From contig NZ_JACHXW010000032.1 in the NCBI RefSeq assembly GCF_014192395.1, positions 1 through 64,000 of the forward strand: a stretch of DNA of 64,000 nucleotides. The letters run 5' to 3'. This document shows, piece by piece, positions 8,532 to 16,535 of the stretch; within the stretch, counting starts at the first letter, position 1, and every line of letters starts with the position of its first letter. The notes below the pieces were generated by a model that saw nothing but the letters and a program-made list of their open reading frames with translations, did not search any database and was not told the DNA's origin. The position numbers and the translations under genes are program-made. This DNA is from Paenibacillus endophyticus. GTDB taxonomy: Bacteria > Bacillota > Bacilli > Paenibacillales > Paenibacillaceae.

Positions 8532-8786
8532 TTATTTTGTCACAGGTGTTGGCATCTCTGACAAACAAATATGACAAACTATTTTTCCTTTAAAATAGGA
8601 AACGTTTTCTGCGTTGCCGCAGAAGATACATGCAGGCTCATATTTCTTAAGCATAATACGCTCTCCGTCTACATAGATCTCAAGCGCATCTTTCTCACCT
8701 ATACCTAGTGTACGACGAAGTTCGATCGGAATAACGACGCGTCCCAGTTCATCAACCTTACGAACAATACCAGTAGATTTCATCAT
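8532..8786 (-). CDS. abrB: transition-state regulator AbrB, zinc-ribbon-like variant
   Basis: An 84-residue DNA-binding protein. Residues 1-52 match the AbrB SpoVT-type swapped-hairpin domain (KSTGIVRKVDELGRVVIPIE, then RRTLGI and KKYEPA). The C-terminal part differs from B. subtilis AbrB: instead of the dimerising C-terminal domain it has CIFC and CHIC, a four-cysteine metal-site-like module. AbrB represses post-exponential genes until Spo0A~P shuts it off. Two Spo0A boxes lie just downstream of the promoter. It is transcribed against the flow of its neighbours. Confidence 0.93.
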   Translation of the reverse strand: MMKSTGIVRKVDELGRVVIPIELRRTLGIGEKDALEIYVDGERIMLKKYEPACIFCGNAENVSYFKGKIVCHICLSEMPTPVTK

Positions 8787-8814
8787 AATCTATCATTGCC
8801 CCTCTCAAAATACG

Positions 8815-8832
8815 ATTCGCCATCGTTCGACA
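8815..8832 (-). promoter_or_regulatory. tandem Spo0A boxes in the abrB leader
   Basis: On the minus strand TGTCGAA (8832-8826, perfect) and TGGCGAA (8821-8815, fits TGNCGAA) are spaced 11 bp centre to centre. They fall at about +20 and +31 from the inferred start, the position from which Spo0A~P represses abrB in B. subtilis. Confidence 0.75.
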
Positions 8833-8855
8833 TAGTTTTTACTTTTAGTATTACT

Positions 8856-8884
8856 ATAATACCAACGATTACCATAATAGTCAA
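8856..8884 (-). promoter_or_regulatory. sigma-A promoter of abrB
   Basis: On the minus strand: TTGACT, 17 nt, TATTAT. Transcription would start near 8849, about 60 nt before the ATG. Confidence 0.75.
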
Positions 8885-8969
8885 CTAAGAATATTGCTTA
8901 TAAGTACCGTAGTAGTGAGTATTTGACTAGATACCAAGGTCATATTACTCTGTAATAGAATACAACAGC

Positions 8970-9031
8970 ATCGACAATTTGGAAACTAAATTACGACACT
9001 ATTCGACATGATATTCGGTTAATGTGTCGAA
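8970..9031. promoter_or_regulatory. cluster of Spo0A-box-like sites upstream of the HD-domain gene
   Basis: Four heptamers like the 0A box (TGTCGAA): ATCGACA (8970-8976, 6/7, reverse), TACGACA (8992-8998, 6/7, reverse), TTCGACA (9002-9008, perfect, reverse) and TGTCGAA (9025-9031, perfect, forward). The second and third are spaced 10 bp. I could not place a convincing promoter for the downstream gene in the remaining bases. Confidence 0.5.
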
Positions 9032-9057
9032 AATATGAACAAAGGAGATGAGAGACG

Positions 9058-10356
9058 ATGAAGCAACCGCTGACAGAAGAGAAAGTTTTTAAGGATCCGG
9101 TCCACAATTATATCTATGTGCAGGACCAGACAATTTGGGACCTAATCAATACAAAGGAGTTCCAAAGATTGCGCAGAATACGGCAATTAGGAACGTCATA
9201 TTTAACTTTTCATGGCGCGGAGCATAGTCGATTTTCGCATTCGCTCGGTGTCTATGAAATTACACGTAAAATCATATCGCAGTTTGAGCGCAATGGTTAT
9301 CCGGACTGGCCAGCTGAGGAGAAACTGGTCTCATTATGCGCAGCTTTACTTCATGACGTCGGCCATGGCCCATTCTCCCACTCGCTAGAAGAGGTATTCG
9401 ACACGGACCATGAACAGTGGACCTGCAAGATTATTCTGGAGGATACGGAGATCAATCGGGTACTGCGTTCCGTATCTGAACAATTCCCAGAGCAAGTGGC
9501 GGCTGTCATCCAAAAAACCTATCCCAAACCCATTGTCGTTAGTTTAATATCGAGTCAAATGGATGCGGATAGAATGGACTATTTGCTCAGAGATGCTTAT
9601 TTTACCGGCGTTAACTATGGCACCTTCGATTTAGAGCGCATTTTGCGTGTATTACGACCCTATAAAGGGAAAATTGTAGTGAAAGAAAGCGGCATGCATG
9701 CTGTTGAGCATTATTTAATGTCGCGTTACCAAATGTACTGGCAGATTTATTTCCATCCTGTTACAAGAAGCTCAGAAATTATATTACGTCAAATATTTCG
9801 CAGAGCACAGGAGCTTTATGTGGGTGGGTATGTTTTTGATTGGATGCCGACACCAATTATGAGGCTTATTCAGAATACAATGACAGTTCAGGATTATTTG
9901 AAGCTGGACGAGGCACTGGTTCAAACGGCATTCACACAGTGGTCGGAAGAGTCTGATCTCATATTAAACGATCTATGCAGTCGATTTATGAACCGGCAAT
10001 TATATAAGTACATAACCATAGATAACCCAGATGAAGCGTTATTAAATGAGATAAGTGATTGCTTCTCTTCTATAGGAATGAATCCCGAATACCATATGGA
10101 AATTGATTACCCTTTCGACTTGCCGTACGACGTTTATAGACCGGATAAGAAAGAAGGCGAAAAAAAAGAAAAAGCGCCGATTTTGTTGCTTGATGGCCAG
10201 GATGAAATAAGCGAAATATCTGCCAAATCCGACATCGTTCGCTCAATTACGGGGCTGCATCAAGGGCAGTATCATCTCTATTATCCGGAGGAGCCGCTCA
10301 AAAAAAATATACATTCCATTCCGGATTCATTAAAAAAAATATTTAAACTTGATTAA
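9058..10356 (+). CDS. HD-domain phosphohydrolase (YwfO-like)
   Basis: A 432-residue metal-dependent phosphohydrolase of the SAMHD1/dGTPase-like type. The metal site is visible as H61 in FSHSLG, H99-D100 in LLHDVGHGPFSHSLE and a later D in SSQMDADRMDYLLRDAYFTG. Homologous B. subtilis YwfO lies elsewhere; here it takes the place of metS between abrB and tatD. Its nucleotide substrate cannot be read from the sequence. AAAGGAGATGAG precedes the ATG. A cluster of Spo0A-like boxes lies just upstream. Confidence 0.85.
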   Translation: MKQPLTEEKVFKDPVHNYIYVQDQTIWDLINTKEFQRLRRIRQLGTSYLTFHGAEHSRFSHSLGVYEITRKIISQFERNGYPDWPAEEKLVSLCAALLHDVGHGPFSHSLEEVFDTDHEQWTCKIILEDTEINRVLRSVSEQFPEQVAAVIQKTYPKPIVVSLISSQMDADRMDYLLRDAYFTGVNYGTFDLERILRVLRPYKGKIVVKESGMHAVEHYLMSRYQMYWQIYFHPVTRSSEIILRQIFRRAQELYVGGYVFDWMPTPIMRLIQNTMTVQDYLKLDEALVQTAFTQWSEESDLILNDLCSRFMNRQLYKYITIDNPDEALLNEISDCFSSIGMNPEYHMEIDYPFDLPYDVYRPDKKEGEKKEKAPILLLDGQDEISEISAKSDIVRSITGLHQGQYHLYYPEEPLKKNIHSIPDSLKKIFKLD

Positions 10357-10372
10357 AGGAGTTAACACAAAC

Positions 10373-11146
10373 ATGACATTGTTATTTGACACACACACCC
10401 ATTTGGATTCCTATAAATTTGACGAGGATCGTGACGAAGTGATTCAGCGTGCAAAGGATGCTGGGGTGCACATGCTCGTCAATATCGGCTTTAACCGCGA
10501 AACGATCCCAACGACGATGGCTCTTGCTGAGAAACATGATTTTATTTATGCAGCGGTAGGCTGGCATCCCGTAGACAGCATTGACATGCGGCCAGAAGAT
10601 CTAGAATGGATTGAACGGCTTTGCTCCCATGAGAAGGTTGTTGCCATCGGTGAAATAGGGCTCGATTATCACTGGGATACCTCACCTAAGGATGTTCAGC
10701 AGCGTGTATTCAGGGAACAGATTCGACTAGCCCGCAAGGTTGGAAAGCCGATTGTCATTCACAACCGAGATGCTCACGAGGATGTCATTCGCATCCTTCA
10801 GGAGGAGAATGCATCCGAGATCGGAGGAGTCATGCACTGCTTCTCAGGGAGCTGGGAGACAGCTAAGCAATGCTTGGATATGAACTTCTATATTTCATTC
10901 GGGGGACCGGTTACATTCCAAAATGCAAGGGTGCCAAAAGAGGTGCTTAAACAGGTTCCGCTCGACCGGATTTTGATTGAAACCGATGCTCCTTACTTGT
11001 CGCCTCACCCCTTCAGAGGGAAGCGAAATGAGTCTGCATATGTACTGCGGGTAGCGGAGACGGCAGCAGAATTATTAGGCAAATCGGTAGAAGAAATAGC
11101 CTTAATTACGACCGAAAACGGTAAAAAATGTTTTGGTATTGTATAA
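10373..11146 (+). CDS. tatD: TatD family metal-dependent DNase
   Basis: A 257-residue TIM-barrel hydrolase (YabD) with HTHLD near residue 8, GEIGLDYH, VIHNRDA, MHCFSG and ETDAPYLSPHP, the two-metal TatD signature. Such proteins have DNase activity linked to repair. I start it at the ATG at 10373, 11 nt after AAAGGAG; a TTG at 10349 would overlap the upstream gene and has no ribosome site. Confidence 0.92.
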   Translation: MTLLFDTHTHLDSYKFDEDRDEVIQRAKDAGVHMLVNIGFNRETIPTTMALAEKHDFIYAAVGWHPVDSIDMRPEDLEWIERLCSHEKVVAIGEIGLDYHWDTSPKDVQQRVFREQIRLARKVGKPIVIHNRDAHEDVIRILQEENASEIGGVMHCFSGSWETAKQCLDMNFYISFGGPVTFQNARVPKEVLKQVPLDRILIETDAPYLSPHPFRGKRNESAYVLRVAETAAELLGKSVEEIALITTENGKKCFGIV

Positions 11147-11268
11147 AAACGAGAGAAATGGAGAGAATGAGAGACCTTTATCGCGTAAAAACTGATTTTT
11201 ATAGCGAATATCGCTTAATTTTTCCGTCTTTATCCACCTTTTTCGCTTAAATCGTCTTTTATCGTATC

Positions 11269-11298
11269 TTTACAATTCACCTCGTATGAGGGTATGAT
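11269..11298 (+). promoter_or_regulatory. candidate sigma-A promoter upstream of the c-di-AMP riboswitch
   Basis: TTTACA, 18 nt, TATGAT. Transcription would start about 30-35 nt before the riboswitch core. The 120 bp before it (11147-11268) are AT-rich with repeated TCGCTTAA-like words and no gene. Confidence 0.55.
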
Positions 11299-11335
11299 TC
11301 ATCTCAGAGCTTTAAAATTTTGTATTGGATTTCCA

Positions 11336-11512
11336 GTTTGCGCTTAATCTCCAAGTTGGAGAGCGGGGGAACCAGATGCGGGAAAGCGTTCCGTGTTTTG
11401 AATTCTTCAGGGGTGAATTTTGCAGCCATTGCCATGAGCATTGTTTTGCGAATAGGGCGACTCTCTTGTCCGAATCCGTCAGCTAACCTCGTAAGCGTTA
11501 TAGAGAGTGATC
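11336..11512 (+). ncRNA. cyclic di-AMP riboswitch (ydaO/yuaA class)
   Basis: Conserved blocks of this class appear in order: GCGCTTAATCTCC, GGGGGAACCA (11365-11374), GGGGTGAAT (11410-11418), GAGCATTG, AGGGCGACTCTCTTG (11454 on), CCGAATCCGTCAGC and CTAACCTCGTAAGCG. The class senses c-di-AMP and usually shuts off cell-wall hydrolase and osmolyte genes. A terminator hairpin follows at 11560, and the gene is a 3D-domain wall protein, both as expected. Confidence 0.93.
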
Positions 11513-11559
11513 AACCTCGTGCATCCATTTTCTGTATCCCAGTGTAATCAATTACTCGG

Positions 11560-11602
11560 GAAGCCACGAAACAGATCCTCTGTCGACGGCTTCTTTTTAT
11601 TT
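11560..11602 (+). terminator. riboswitch-controlled terminator
   Basis: gaagcc / ggcttc outer stem (11560-11565, 11588-11593) with an inner caga/tctg stem and a T tract. It lies between the aptamer and the gene, so c-di-AMP binding would favour termination. The 160 bp from here to the start codon hold no other feature I can support. Confidence 0.85.
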
Positions 11603-11762
11603 TCGAATAATCGAGAATTTGTCGACATAGGGATAAAAGATGGGGGTGCCTGGATCGATATAGCAGTACTGGATTGCGTGCTTGCACGCCAATATACTAT
11701 AGTCGCGTCAGTTGTATCATGCGTAACACTTGGCGGCGGGGCTATGAAGGAGGACCGATGAA

Positions 11763-12911
11763 GTGGGAATACTCCAGGTTAAGGACACCCATGGGAAACG
11801 ATCATCCAGCATGTCTTTCGCATTGCGATGGAAGCGTGAAAACTTGCGTTTGATTCTTTTGAGTGCTATTATCTCAATCGCTATGACTTTCATGTTTTTG
11901 GTGTTGTTGTACGGAACGGCTGTCAAAAGCGTCTCCGTAGTAGTGAACGGACAAGAAACCATTGTAGAAACGAAGCAATGGGTCCTGCAACGCCTACTGG
12001 ATGAACAAGCTATCGCAATTGGACCACATGATGAGGTGTCCATACCGCTTAATGCGGCTATAAAGGACGGAGATCGTATTGAGGTGACTCATGCGATACC
12101 GGTAATTGTGAAGGCTGATGGCAAGACCTCTACTGTGTACACGACAGAGAGAACAGTGCAGGCAGCGATCGAGGAATTACATATTCCAGTTCGTGATCAA
12201 GATAAAGTTCAGCCTCCGCTCCATACCGTTTTGGATAACGAGCTTACGGTAACCGTTGTTCGCGTCGACACGAAGGTGGCAGAGTCCGAGCGCTCCATGC
12301 CATTCTCGATCGTGAAGAAGGTGGACCCGACACTTGCTGCAGGCAAGGAAAAACTTGTGCAGACGGGTAAGGAAGGTCTCATCGTAGAGAGCATCGAGAA
12401 GCAGTATGAGGACGGAGTTTTAATTTCGAAGAAAATGGTCAGCAAGGTTGTTCAGACAGCTGCTGTTGATCAGGTCGTAGCCATTGGTACGAAGAAGGAA
12501 GAGCCTAAGGTGACGGTTCTGTCTAGCAAGAGCCCGAGCATTGCAACACTAGCCAAAGGCGGCGTTAATTTCAAGGCCAAAAGCGTCCTTAAAAATGTTA
12601 CATTAACTGCTTATTCAGCAGGCGTGGCTTCGACAGGCAAAGAAAAGGGCCATCCTCAATATGGAATTACAGCTTCGGGAACCAAGGTCCAAGAGGGACG
12701 AACGATTGCCGTAGATCCCAAAATCATTCCAATCGGCTGGTGGGTATATATAGAAGGAATAGGTTTCCGTCGAGCTGAGGATAAGGGCAGTGCGATTAAA
12801 GGAAACAAAATTGACGTATACTTTGATAGTACAAAGGTCGCTAATAAGTTTGGCAGAAAGAAAGGCATAACCGTTTATGTCCTTGGGCCGAATAAGCCTA
12901 CTGCAAGCTAG
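11763..12911 (+). CDS. yabE: G5 and 3D domain cell-wall protein (YabE-like)
   Basis: A 382-residue protein with a membrane anchor or uncleaved signal near residues 27-50, two DUF348 repeats (about 55-175), a G5 domain (about 190-270) and a C-terminal 3D domain (about 285-378) with the aspartates of an Sps/Rpf/MltA-like lytic fold (GTKVQEGRTIAVDP, IDVYFDS). It is a probable peptidoglycan-cleaving or remodelling enzyme. Start is GTG at 11763 after AAGGAGGACC. It is controlled by the c-di-AMP riboswitch upstream. Confidence 0.9.
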   Translation: MGILQVKDTHGKRSSSMSFALRWKRENLRLILLSAIISIAMTFMFLVLLYGTAVKSVSVVVNGQETIVETKQWVLQRLLDEQAIAIGPHDEVSIPLNAAIKDGDRIEVTHAIPVIVKADGKTSTVYTTERTVQAAIEELHIPVRDQDKVQPPLHTVLDNELTVTVVRVDTKVAESERSMPFSIVKKVDPTLAAGKEKLVQTGKEGLIVESIEKQYEDGVLISKKMVSKVVQTAAVDQVVAIGTKKEEPKVTVLSSKSPSIATLAKGGVNFKAKSVLKNVTLTAYSAGVASTGKEKGHPQYGITASGTKVQEGRTIAVDPKIIPIGWWVYIEGIGFRRAEDKGSAIKGNKIDVYFDSTKVANKFGRKKGITVYVLGPNKPTAS

Positions 12912-12968
12912 AGCAGCAGTGATACCATCAGCATATCGCCATTTATAATTAAATATGCCATCATAAGG

Positions 12969-12990
12969 AGAGGCACTGCCTCTTCTTTTT
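12969..12990 (+). terminator. terminator of yabE
   Basis: agaggc-act-gcctct stem followed by tctttttg. Confidence 0.75.
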
Positions 12991-13036
12991 GCATGTTTCG
13001 GAGTAAATGGAGTTTATGTAGAAAGGAAATGGCTTG

Positions 13037-13594
13037 ATGATTAAAGAGATCATTGTCGTAGAAGGCAAGTCTGATACCGTTGCAATCAAACGTGCGGTGG
13101 AGGCAGATACAATAGAAACCAATGGCTCGGCTATCGGTGAGGATGTCCTCAGAAGAATCGCGTTAGCGAACGAGCGCCGCGGCATCATCATTTTTACGGA
13201 TCCAGACCATGCGGGCGAGCGTATTCGTAAGATCGTTGCGCGTCATGCGCCTGGCTGCAAGCATGCCTTTTTGCCGCAGGAGAAGGCCTTGTACAAGGGG
13301 GATATCGGAATCGAGAATGCAAGCCCGGAAGCAATCCGGACTGCACTCTCCGAGCTTCGTACAGAGTCGGTGGATGAAGCCGGGGAAGTGAGCTTTGAGG
13401 ACTTAATGGAAGCGGGCTTAATTGTTCATCCAGATGCGTCTAATCGACGTTTGATCATTGGCAAGCTGCTGGGCATCGGTTATGCGAACGGCAAGCAGTT
13501 TTTTAAGCGCTGTACAAGCTTTCAAATAACGAAAACAGAGTTTATTGCCGCATATCGGAAAATGGAAGAACAATTGGAGGGGGAGATTCGATGA
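13037..13594 (+). CDS. rnmV: ribonuclease M5
   Basis: A 185-residue Toprim nuclease that matures 5S rRNA. The Toprim glutamate lies in IIVVEGKSDT and the DxD pair in FTDPDHAGERIR. Start is the ATG at 13037, 9 nt after GAAAGGA. It overlaps rsmA by 4 nt, the usual rnmV-rsmA pair; its 5S substrate gene begins this window. Confidence 0.95.
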   Translation: MIKEIIVVEGKSDTVAIKRAVEADTIETNGSAIGEDVLRRIALANERRGIIIFTDPDHAGERIRKIVARHAPGCKHAFLPQEKALYKGDIGIENASPEAIRTALSELRTESVDEAGEVSFEDLMEAGLIVHPDASNRRLIIGKLLGIGYANGKQFFKRCTSFQITKTEFIAAYRKMEEQLEGEIR

Positions 13595-14535
13595 GCGGTC
13601 AAGAACAGAATGAAGCGGGCAGTAAAGCGGCGGTGAAACAAGCTGGGACTGAAGTGGCTACACCCAAACGGACGAAAGAGATTATCGCCAAATATGGTTT
13701 CTCTTTCAAGAAAAGCCTCGGTCAGAATTTTTTGATCGATCAAAATATTCTAAACAACATCGTCGCGGCTGCCGAGCTGGATGAAACAAAAGGAGCGCTT
13801 GAGATTGGCCCGGGTATTGGCGCGCTTACACAAAGGCTCGCACAAGCAGCTGGCAAGGTGACAGCCGTAGAGATTGACAATAGGCTTATCCCTATCCTGA
13901 AGGATGTACTTGCAGAAGAAGCCCATACAACAGTTATCCATGGCGACGTGCTTAAACTTGATTTGAAGCAGTTATTTGCGGAGCAGTTTGCAGATGTTTC
14001 CGGTGTGAGCGTCGTAGCGAACCTGCCTTATTATGTGACTACCCCAATTTTGATGAAGCTGCTTGAGGAGAAGCTGCCGCTTGAGCATATCGTCGTGATG
14101 ATACAAAAGGAAGTAGCGGAGCGTATGGCTGCAAAGCCAGGGGGCAAGGAATACGGAAGTCTGAGCGTTGCAGTACAGTACTACTGCGTGCCTAAGGTTG
14201 TTTGTACGGTGCCGCATACGGTATTTATACCTCAGCCTAATGTCGATTCGGCTGTTATTAAGCTATCCCTGAGAGAGAAGCCGGCTGTCGATGTCCCTGA
14301 TGAGGACCATTTTTTCCGCGTTGTGCAAGCGAGCTTCGCACAGCGCCGAAAGACGCTGGCTAATAATCTGACTGCGTTTGTCGGCAAAGAGCGCCGGGAA
14401 GCGTTGACTGAGATGCTTCTGAGTAATGATATTGACCCGATTAGACGGGGAGAGACACTGTCTCTTGTAGAATTTGCCCGCATTAGCCGCAGCATGCTTG
14501 AAGCGGGCTGGGGCACCCAAAGCGTTTCGTCATAA
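13591..14535 (+). CDS. rsmA: 16S rRNA dimethyladenosine transferase RsmA (KsgA)
   Basis: Dimethylates A1518 and A1519 of 16S rRNA. The 314-residue protein has KSLGQNFL, LEIGPGIGALT (SAM motif I) and NLPYYVTTPI (catalytic motif IV). About 17 N-terminal residues before ATPKRTKEI are extra compared with B. subtilis; the ATG overlaps the rnmV stop and is preceded by GGAGGGGGAG, so the longer start stands. Confidence 0.95.
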   Translation: MSGQEQNEAGSKAAVKQAGTEVATPKRTKEIIAKYGFSFKKSLGQNFLIDQNILNNIVAAAELDETKGALEIGPGIGALTQRLAQAAGKVTAVEIDNRLIPILKDVLAEEAHTTVIHGDVLKLDLKQLFAEQFADVSGVSVVANLPYYVTTPILMKLLEEKLPLEHIVVMIQKEVAERMAAKPGGKEYGSLSVAVQYYCVPKVVCTVPHTVFIPQPNVDSAVIKLSLREKPAVDVPDEDHFFRVVQASFAQRRKTLANNLTAFVGKERREALTEMLLSNDIDPIRRGETLSLVEFARISRSMLEAGWGTQSVSS

Positions 14536-14542
14536 AAATACT

Positions 14543-14571
14543 CACCATTCGCACTGTCTGCCCATAGGATA
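14543..14571 (+). promoter_or_regulatory. candidate sigma-K promoter of yabG
   Basis: CACC (14543-14546), 16 nt, CATAGGATA (14563-14571). Both elements fit the sigma-K pattern MACM-N16-17-CATANNNTA fully. YabG is a mother-cell sigma-K product in B. subtilis. Confidence 0.7.
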
Positions 14572-14591
14572 GACGAAGAGGTGATTTACCC

Positions 14592-15476
14592 ATGAAGCAA
14601 GGGGACCTGGTCGTCCGCAAATCGTATGGCGGTGACGTGCTGTTCAAGGTAGAGGCTGTTCGTACACATACCGCGGTTCTTAAGGGCACGGATTACCGAT
14701 TGCTTGCGGATGCTCCGATTCCTGACCTGTCGGTCATACGAGATCCGGAAACGACAAGCGCGGTTCAAGAAGTGCGGATTAAAGTCAACGATTCCTTAAA
14801 ACGGATGCACTCCGAGCGAGAGCGTCAAGCTATGGAGAATGAAGATCATATTCGGCATGCGATGCAGCAGAGCCAGCCATTTTTTGAAGTGCCTGGGAAG
14901 GTGCTTCATCTCGACGGCGACGGTAACTATTTGAAGAAGAGCATGCAATTGTACAATACGATGCATGTCCCTTCGCATGGACTTCACGTACATGAATCGC
15001 AAATGGCTGATGTGCTGTACCGACTGCTGCCGCAAATACAACCTGATATTGTCGTCATTACGGGTCATGACGGAGTTCTGAAAAATCGTGCTCAAATGGA
15101 TCTGTACAGCTTAAGCAGCTACAAAAACTCGCAGCACTTCGTGAATGCCGTTCGTGTTGCGCGCGAATATGAGAAGAATCGTGATGGTTTAATCGTAATT
15201 GCCGGAGCTTGCCAGTCACATTTTGAGGCTTTGCTGCAGGTAGGCTCTAACTTTGCAAGCTCACCAGGCCGAATATTGATTCATGCGCTGGATCCGGTCT
15301 ATATCGCGATTAAAGCCAGCTATACATCCATTAAAGACACGATTAATTTGTCTGATGTTATTCACGGTACGATAAGCGGTATCGATGGCGTAGGCGGCAT
15401 CGAGACGATGGGACGATTCCGCGTAGGGTTGCCTAAGCCCAAAATAACAGCGTCCAACTCGGTCTTAAAACAGTAA
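14592..15476 (+). CDS. yabG: sporulation-specific cysteine protease YabG
   Basis: A 294-residue protease that trims spore coat proteins. The proposed catalytic pair is H159 (VVITGHDG) and C207 (VIAGACQSH), both in conserved surroundings. The N-terminal GDLVVRKSYGGDVLFKV segment is a typical YabG start. Expressed in the mother cell in other species; a good sigma-K promoter lies just upstream, leaving a short leader with GAAGAGGTGA. Confidence 0.93.
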   Translation: MKQGDLVVRKSYGGDVLFKVEAVRTHTAVLKGTDYRLLADAPIPDLSVIRDPETTSAVQEVRIKVNDSLKRMHSERERQAMENEDHIRHAMQQSQPFFEVPGKVLHLDGDGNYLKKSMQLYNTMHVPSHGLHVHESQMADVLYRLLPQIQPDIVVITGHDGVLKNRAQMDLYSLSSYKNSQHFVNAVRVAREYEKNRDGLIVIAGACQSHFEALLQVGSNFASSPGRILIHALDPVYIAIKASYTSIKDTINLSDVIHGTISGIDGVGGIETMGRFRVGLPKPKITASNSVLKQ

Positions 15477-15551
15477 ATGGTTAGTTTCAGCCTTGGTAAA
15501 GATGGTCCATATCCTACGGGTGAGGGCGAAAAATAGCCGCTGAAAATGCGT

Positions 15552-15599
15552 AAATATACATATTGAAGTGTAACCAACTTCTTAATATGTATATTTTTT
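15552..15599 (+). terminator. terminator of yabG
   Basis: Long AU-rich hairpin (aaatatacatattgaag / cttcttaatatgtatattt) running into six T. Confidence 0.8.
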
Positions 15600-15642
15600 G
15601 CATATCTATGCATCATTTTTTAAAAATTGGGTGAAATCACCG

Positions 15643-15713
15643 TTGACAAGTAAATATTCCTACTGATATAATATTTTGCTTTGTTTGACAAGCCCTCTCT
15701 TTTTGGTTATAAT
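15643..15713 (+). promoter_or_regulatory. two tandem consensus sigma-A promoters of veg
   Basis: P1: TTGACA (15643-15648), 18 nt, TATAAT (15667-15672). P2: TTGACA (15685-15690), 17 nt, TATAAT (15708-15713). All four hexamers are perfect. B. subtilis veg is also known for very strong tandem polymerase sites. Confidence 0.88.
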
Positions 15714-15740
15714 GAACAAGGAAAGAGGTGGTAGTGGACA

Positions 15741-16016
15741 ATGGCAAAAAATGCGCTATTGGATATTAAACGCAGCTTGGAAGCTCATGTTGGCTCCAAA
15801 ATACGTCTTCGAGCGAACGGTGGCCGACGAAAGACCATCGAACGAACCGGTACGTTGGAAGAAACCTACCCTTCTGTTTTCATTGTTAAGCTGGATGAAG
15901 AACAACACGCGTTCAAGCGTGTCTCATACAGTTATGCGGACATACTGACTGAGTCGGTGGAAGTGACCGTATGCAATGATGAAGGTCAAGTCCGTATCGC
16001 ACATTTGCAACAGTAG
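15741..16016 (+). CDS. veg: Veg protein
   Basis: A 91-residue small beta-barrel-like protein. In B. subtilis Veg is made in large amounts in growing cells and has been linked to biofilm gene expression, probably by opposing SinR. The conserved LLDIKRSLEAHVGSKIRLRANGGRRKT-type start of the family is intact. ATG at 15741 follows AAAGAGGTGG. Two consensus promoters precede it and a strong terminator follows. Confidence 0.94.
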   Translation: MAKNALLDIKRSLEAHVGSKIRLRANGGRRKTIERTGTLEETYPSVFIVKLDEEQHAFKRVSYSYADILTESVEVTVCNDEGQVRIAHLQQ

Positions 16017-16041
16017 AATATATATCGCCTTGAGGCATGTT

Positions 16042-16073
16042 AGCGCAGAAAGCATCTGCGCTTTTTTTTTTTT
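16042..16073 (+). terminator. terminator of veg
   Basis: agcgcaga / tctgcgct stem followed by about twelve T. Confidence 0.92.
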
Positions 16074-16119
16074 CGTAAATAAGCATAGCTCCCGCAATAA
16101 AGCTGGTTGGCATTCCTTT

Positions 16120-16149
16120 GTATCGTTGTCCTTGAACGGAAGCATACTA
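16120..16149 (+). promoter_or_regulatory. candidate sigma-G promoter of sspF
   Basis: GTATC (16120-16124), 18 nt, CATACTA (16143-16149). The -10 element is a perfect sigma-G match and the -35 element misses one base. Confidence 0.7.
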
Positions 16150-16212
16150 GCTAGGCAATTGTGACAATGGCATAAAGAATTAGGTGACAATTCAGAAGCG
16201 GAGGTTTTGCGA

Positions 16213-16398
16213 ATGGGTCGACGAAGACGCGGAGTAATGTCGGAGCAATTGAAATATGAGCTGGCCAAGGACTTGGGATTTTATGATACGGTTCAACAAG
16301 AAGGCTGGGGAGGCATTCGTTCGAAGGATGCCGGAAACATGGTTAAACGCGCGATACAGCTTGCAGAGCAGGCAGCTGCCAAGAGCAATCAGCCTTAG
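16213..16398 (+). CDS. sspF: small acid-soluble spore protein SspF
   Basis: A 61-residue alpha/beta-type SASP that coats spore DNA. The KYELAKDLGFYDTV segment is the germination-protease cleavage region and GWGGIRSKDAGNMVKRAI the second conserved block. ATG at 16213, 7 nt after GCGGAGG. A sigma-G promoter is visible upstream, fitting forespore expression. Confidence 0.94.
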   Translation: MGRRRRGVMSEQLKYELAKDLGFYDTVQQEGWGGIRSKDAGNMVKRAIQLAEQAAAKSNQP

Positions 16399-16421
16399 AT
16401 TAATAGCGTATTACGGCATGA

Positions 16422-16475
16422 AAAAGCTAAGTGGAAGACGTCCGGATATAAACGGATTGTCATCTCTTAGCTTTT
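16422..16475 (+). terminator. terminator of sspF
   Basis: Long composite hairpin: outer aaaagctaag / cttagctttt with inner gac/gtc and tccg/cgga stems, followed by a short T-rich tail. Confidence 0.65.
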
Positions 16476-16535
16476 ATTGCGTTCGTTTGATATAATGTTG
16501 CTTAAAGCTTATGGACGAACGGGTGAACTCATCGG

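Noticed and set aside
11320..11761. Two overlapping plus-strand frames (11320-11547 and 11507-11761)
   Set aside because: They lie in the c-di-AMP aptamer and terminator, have no ribosome site, and the RNA structure explains the sequence.
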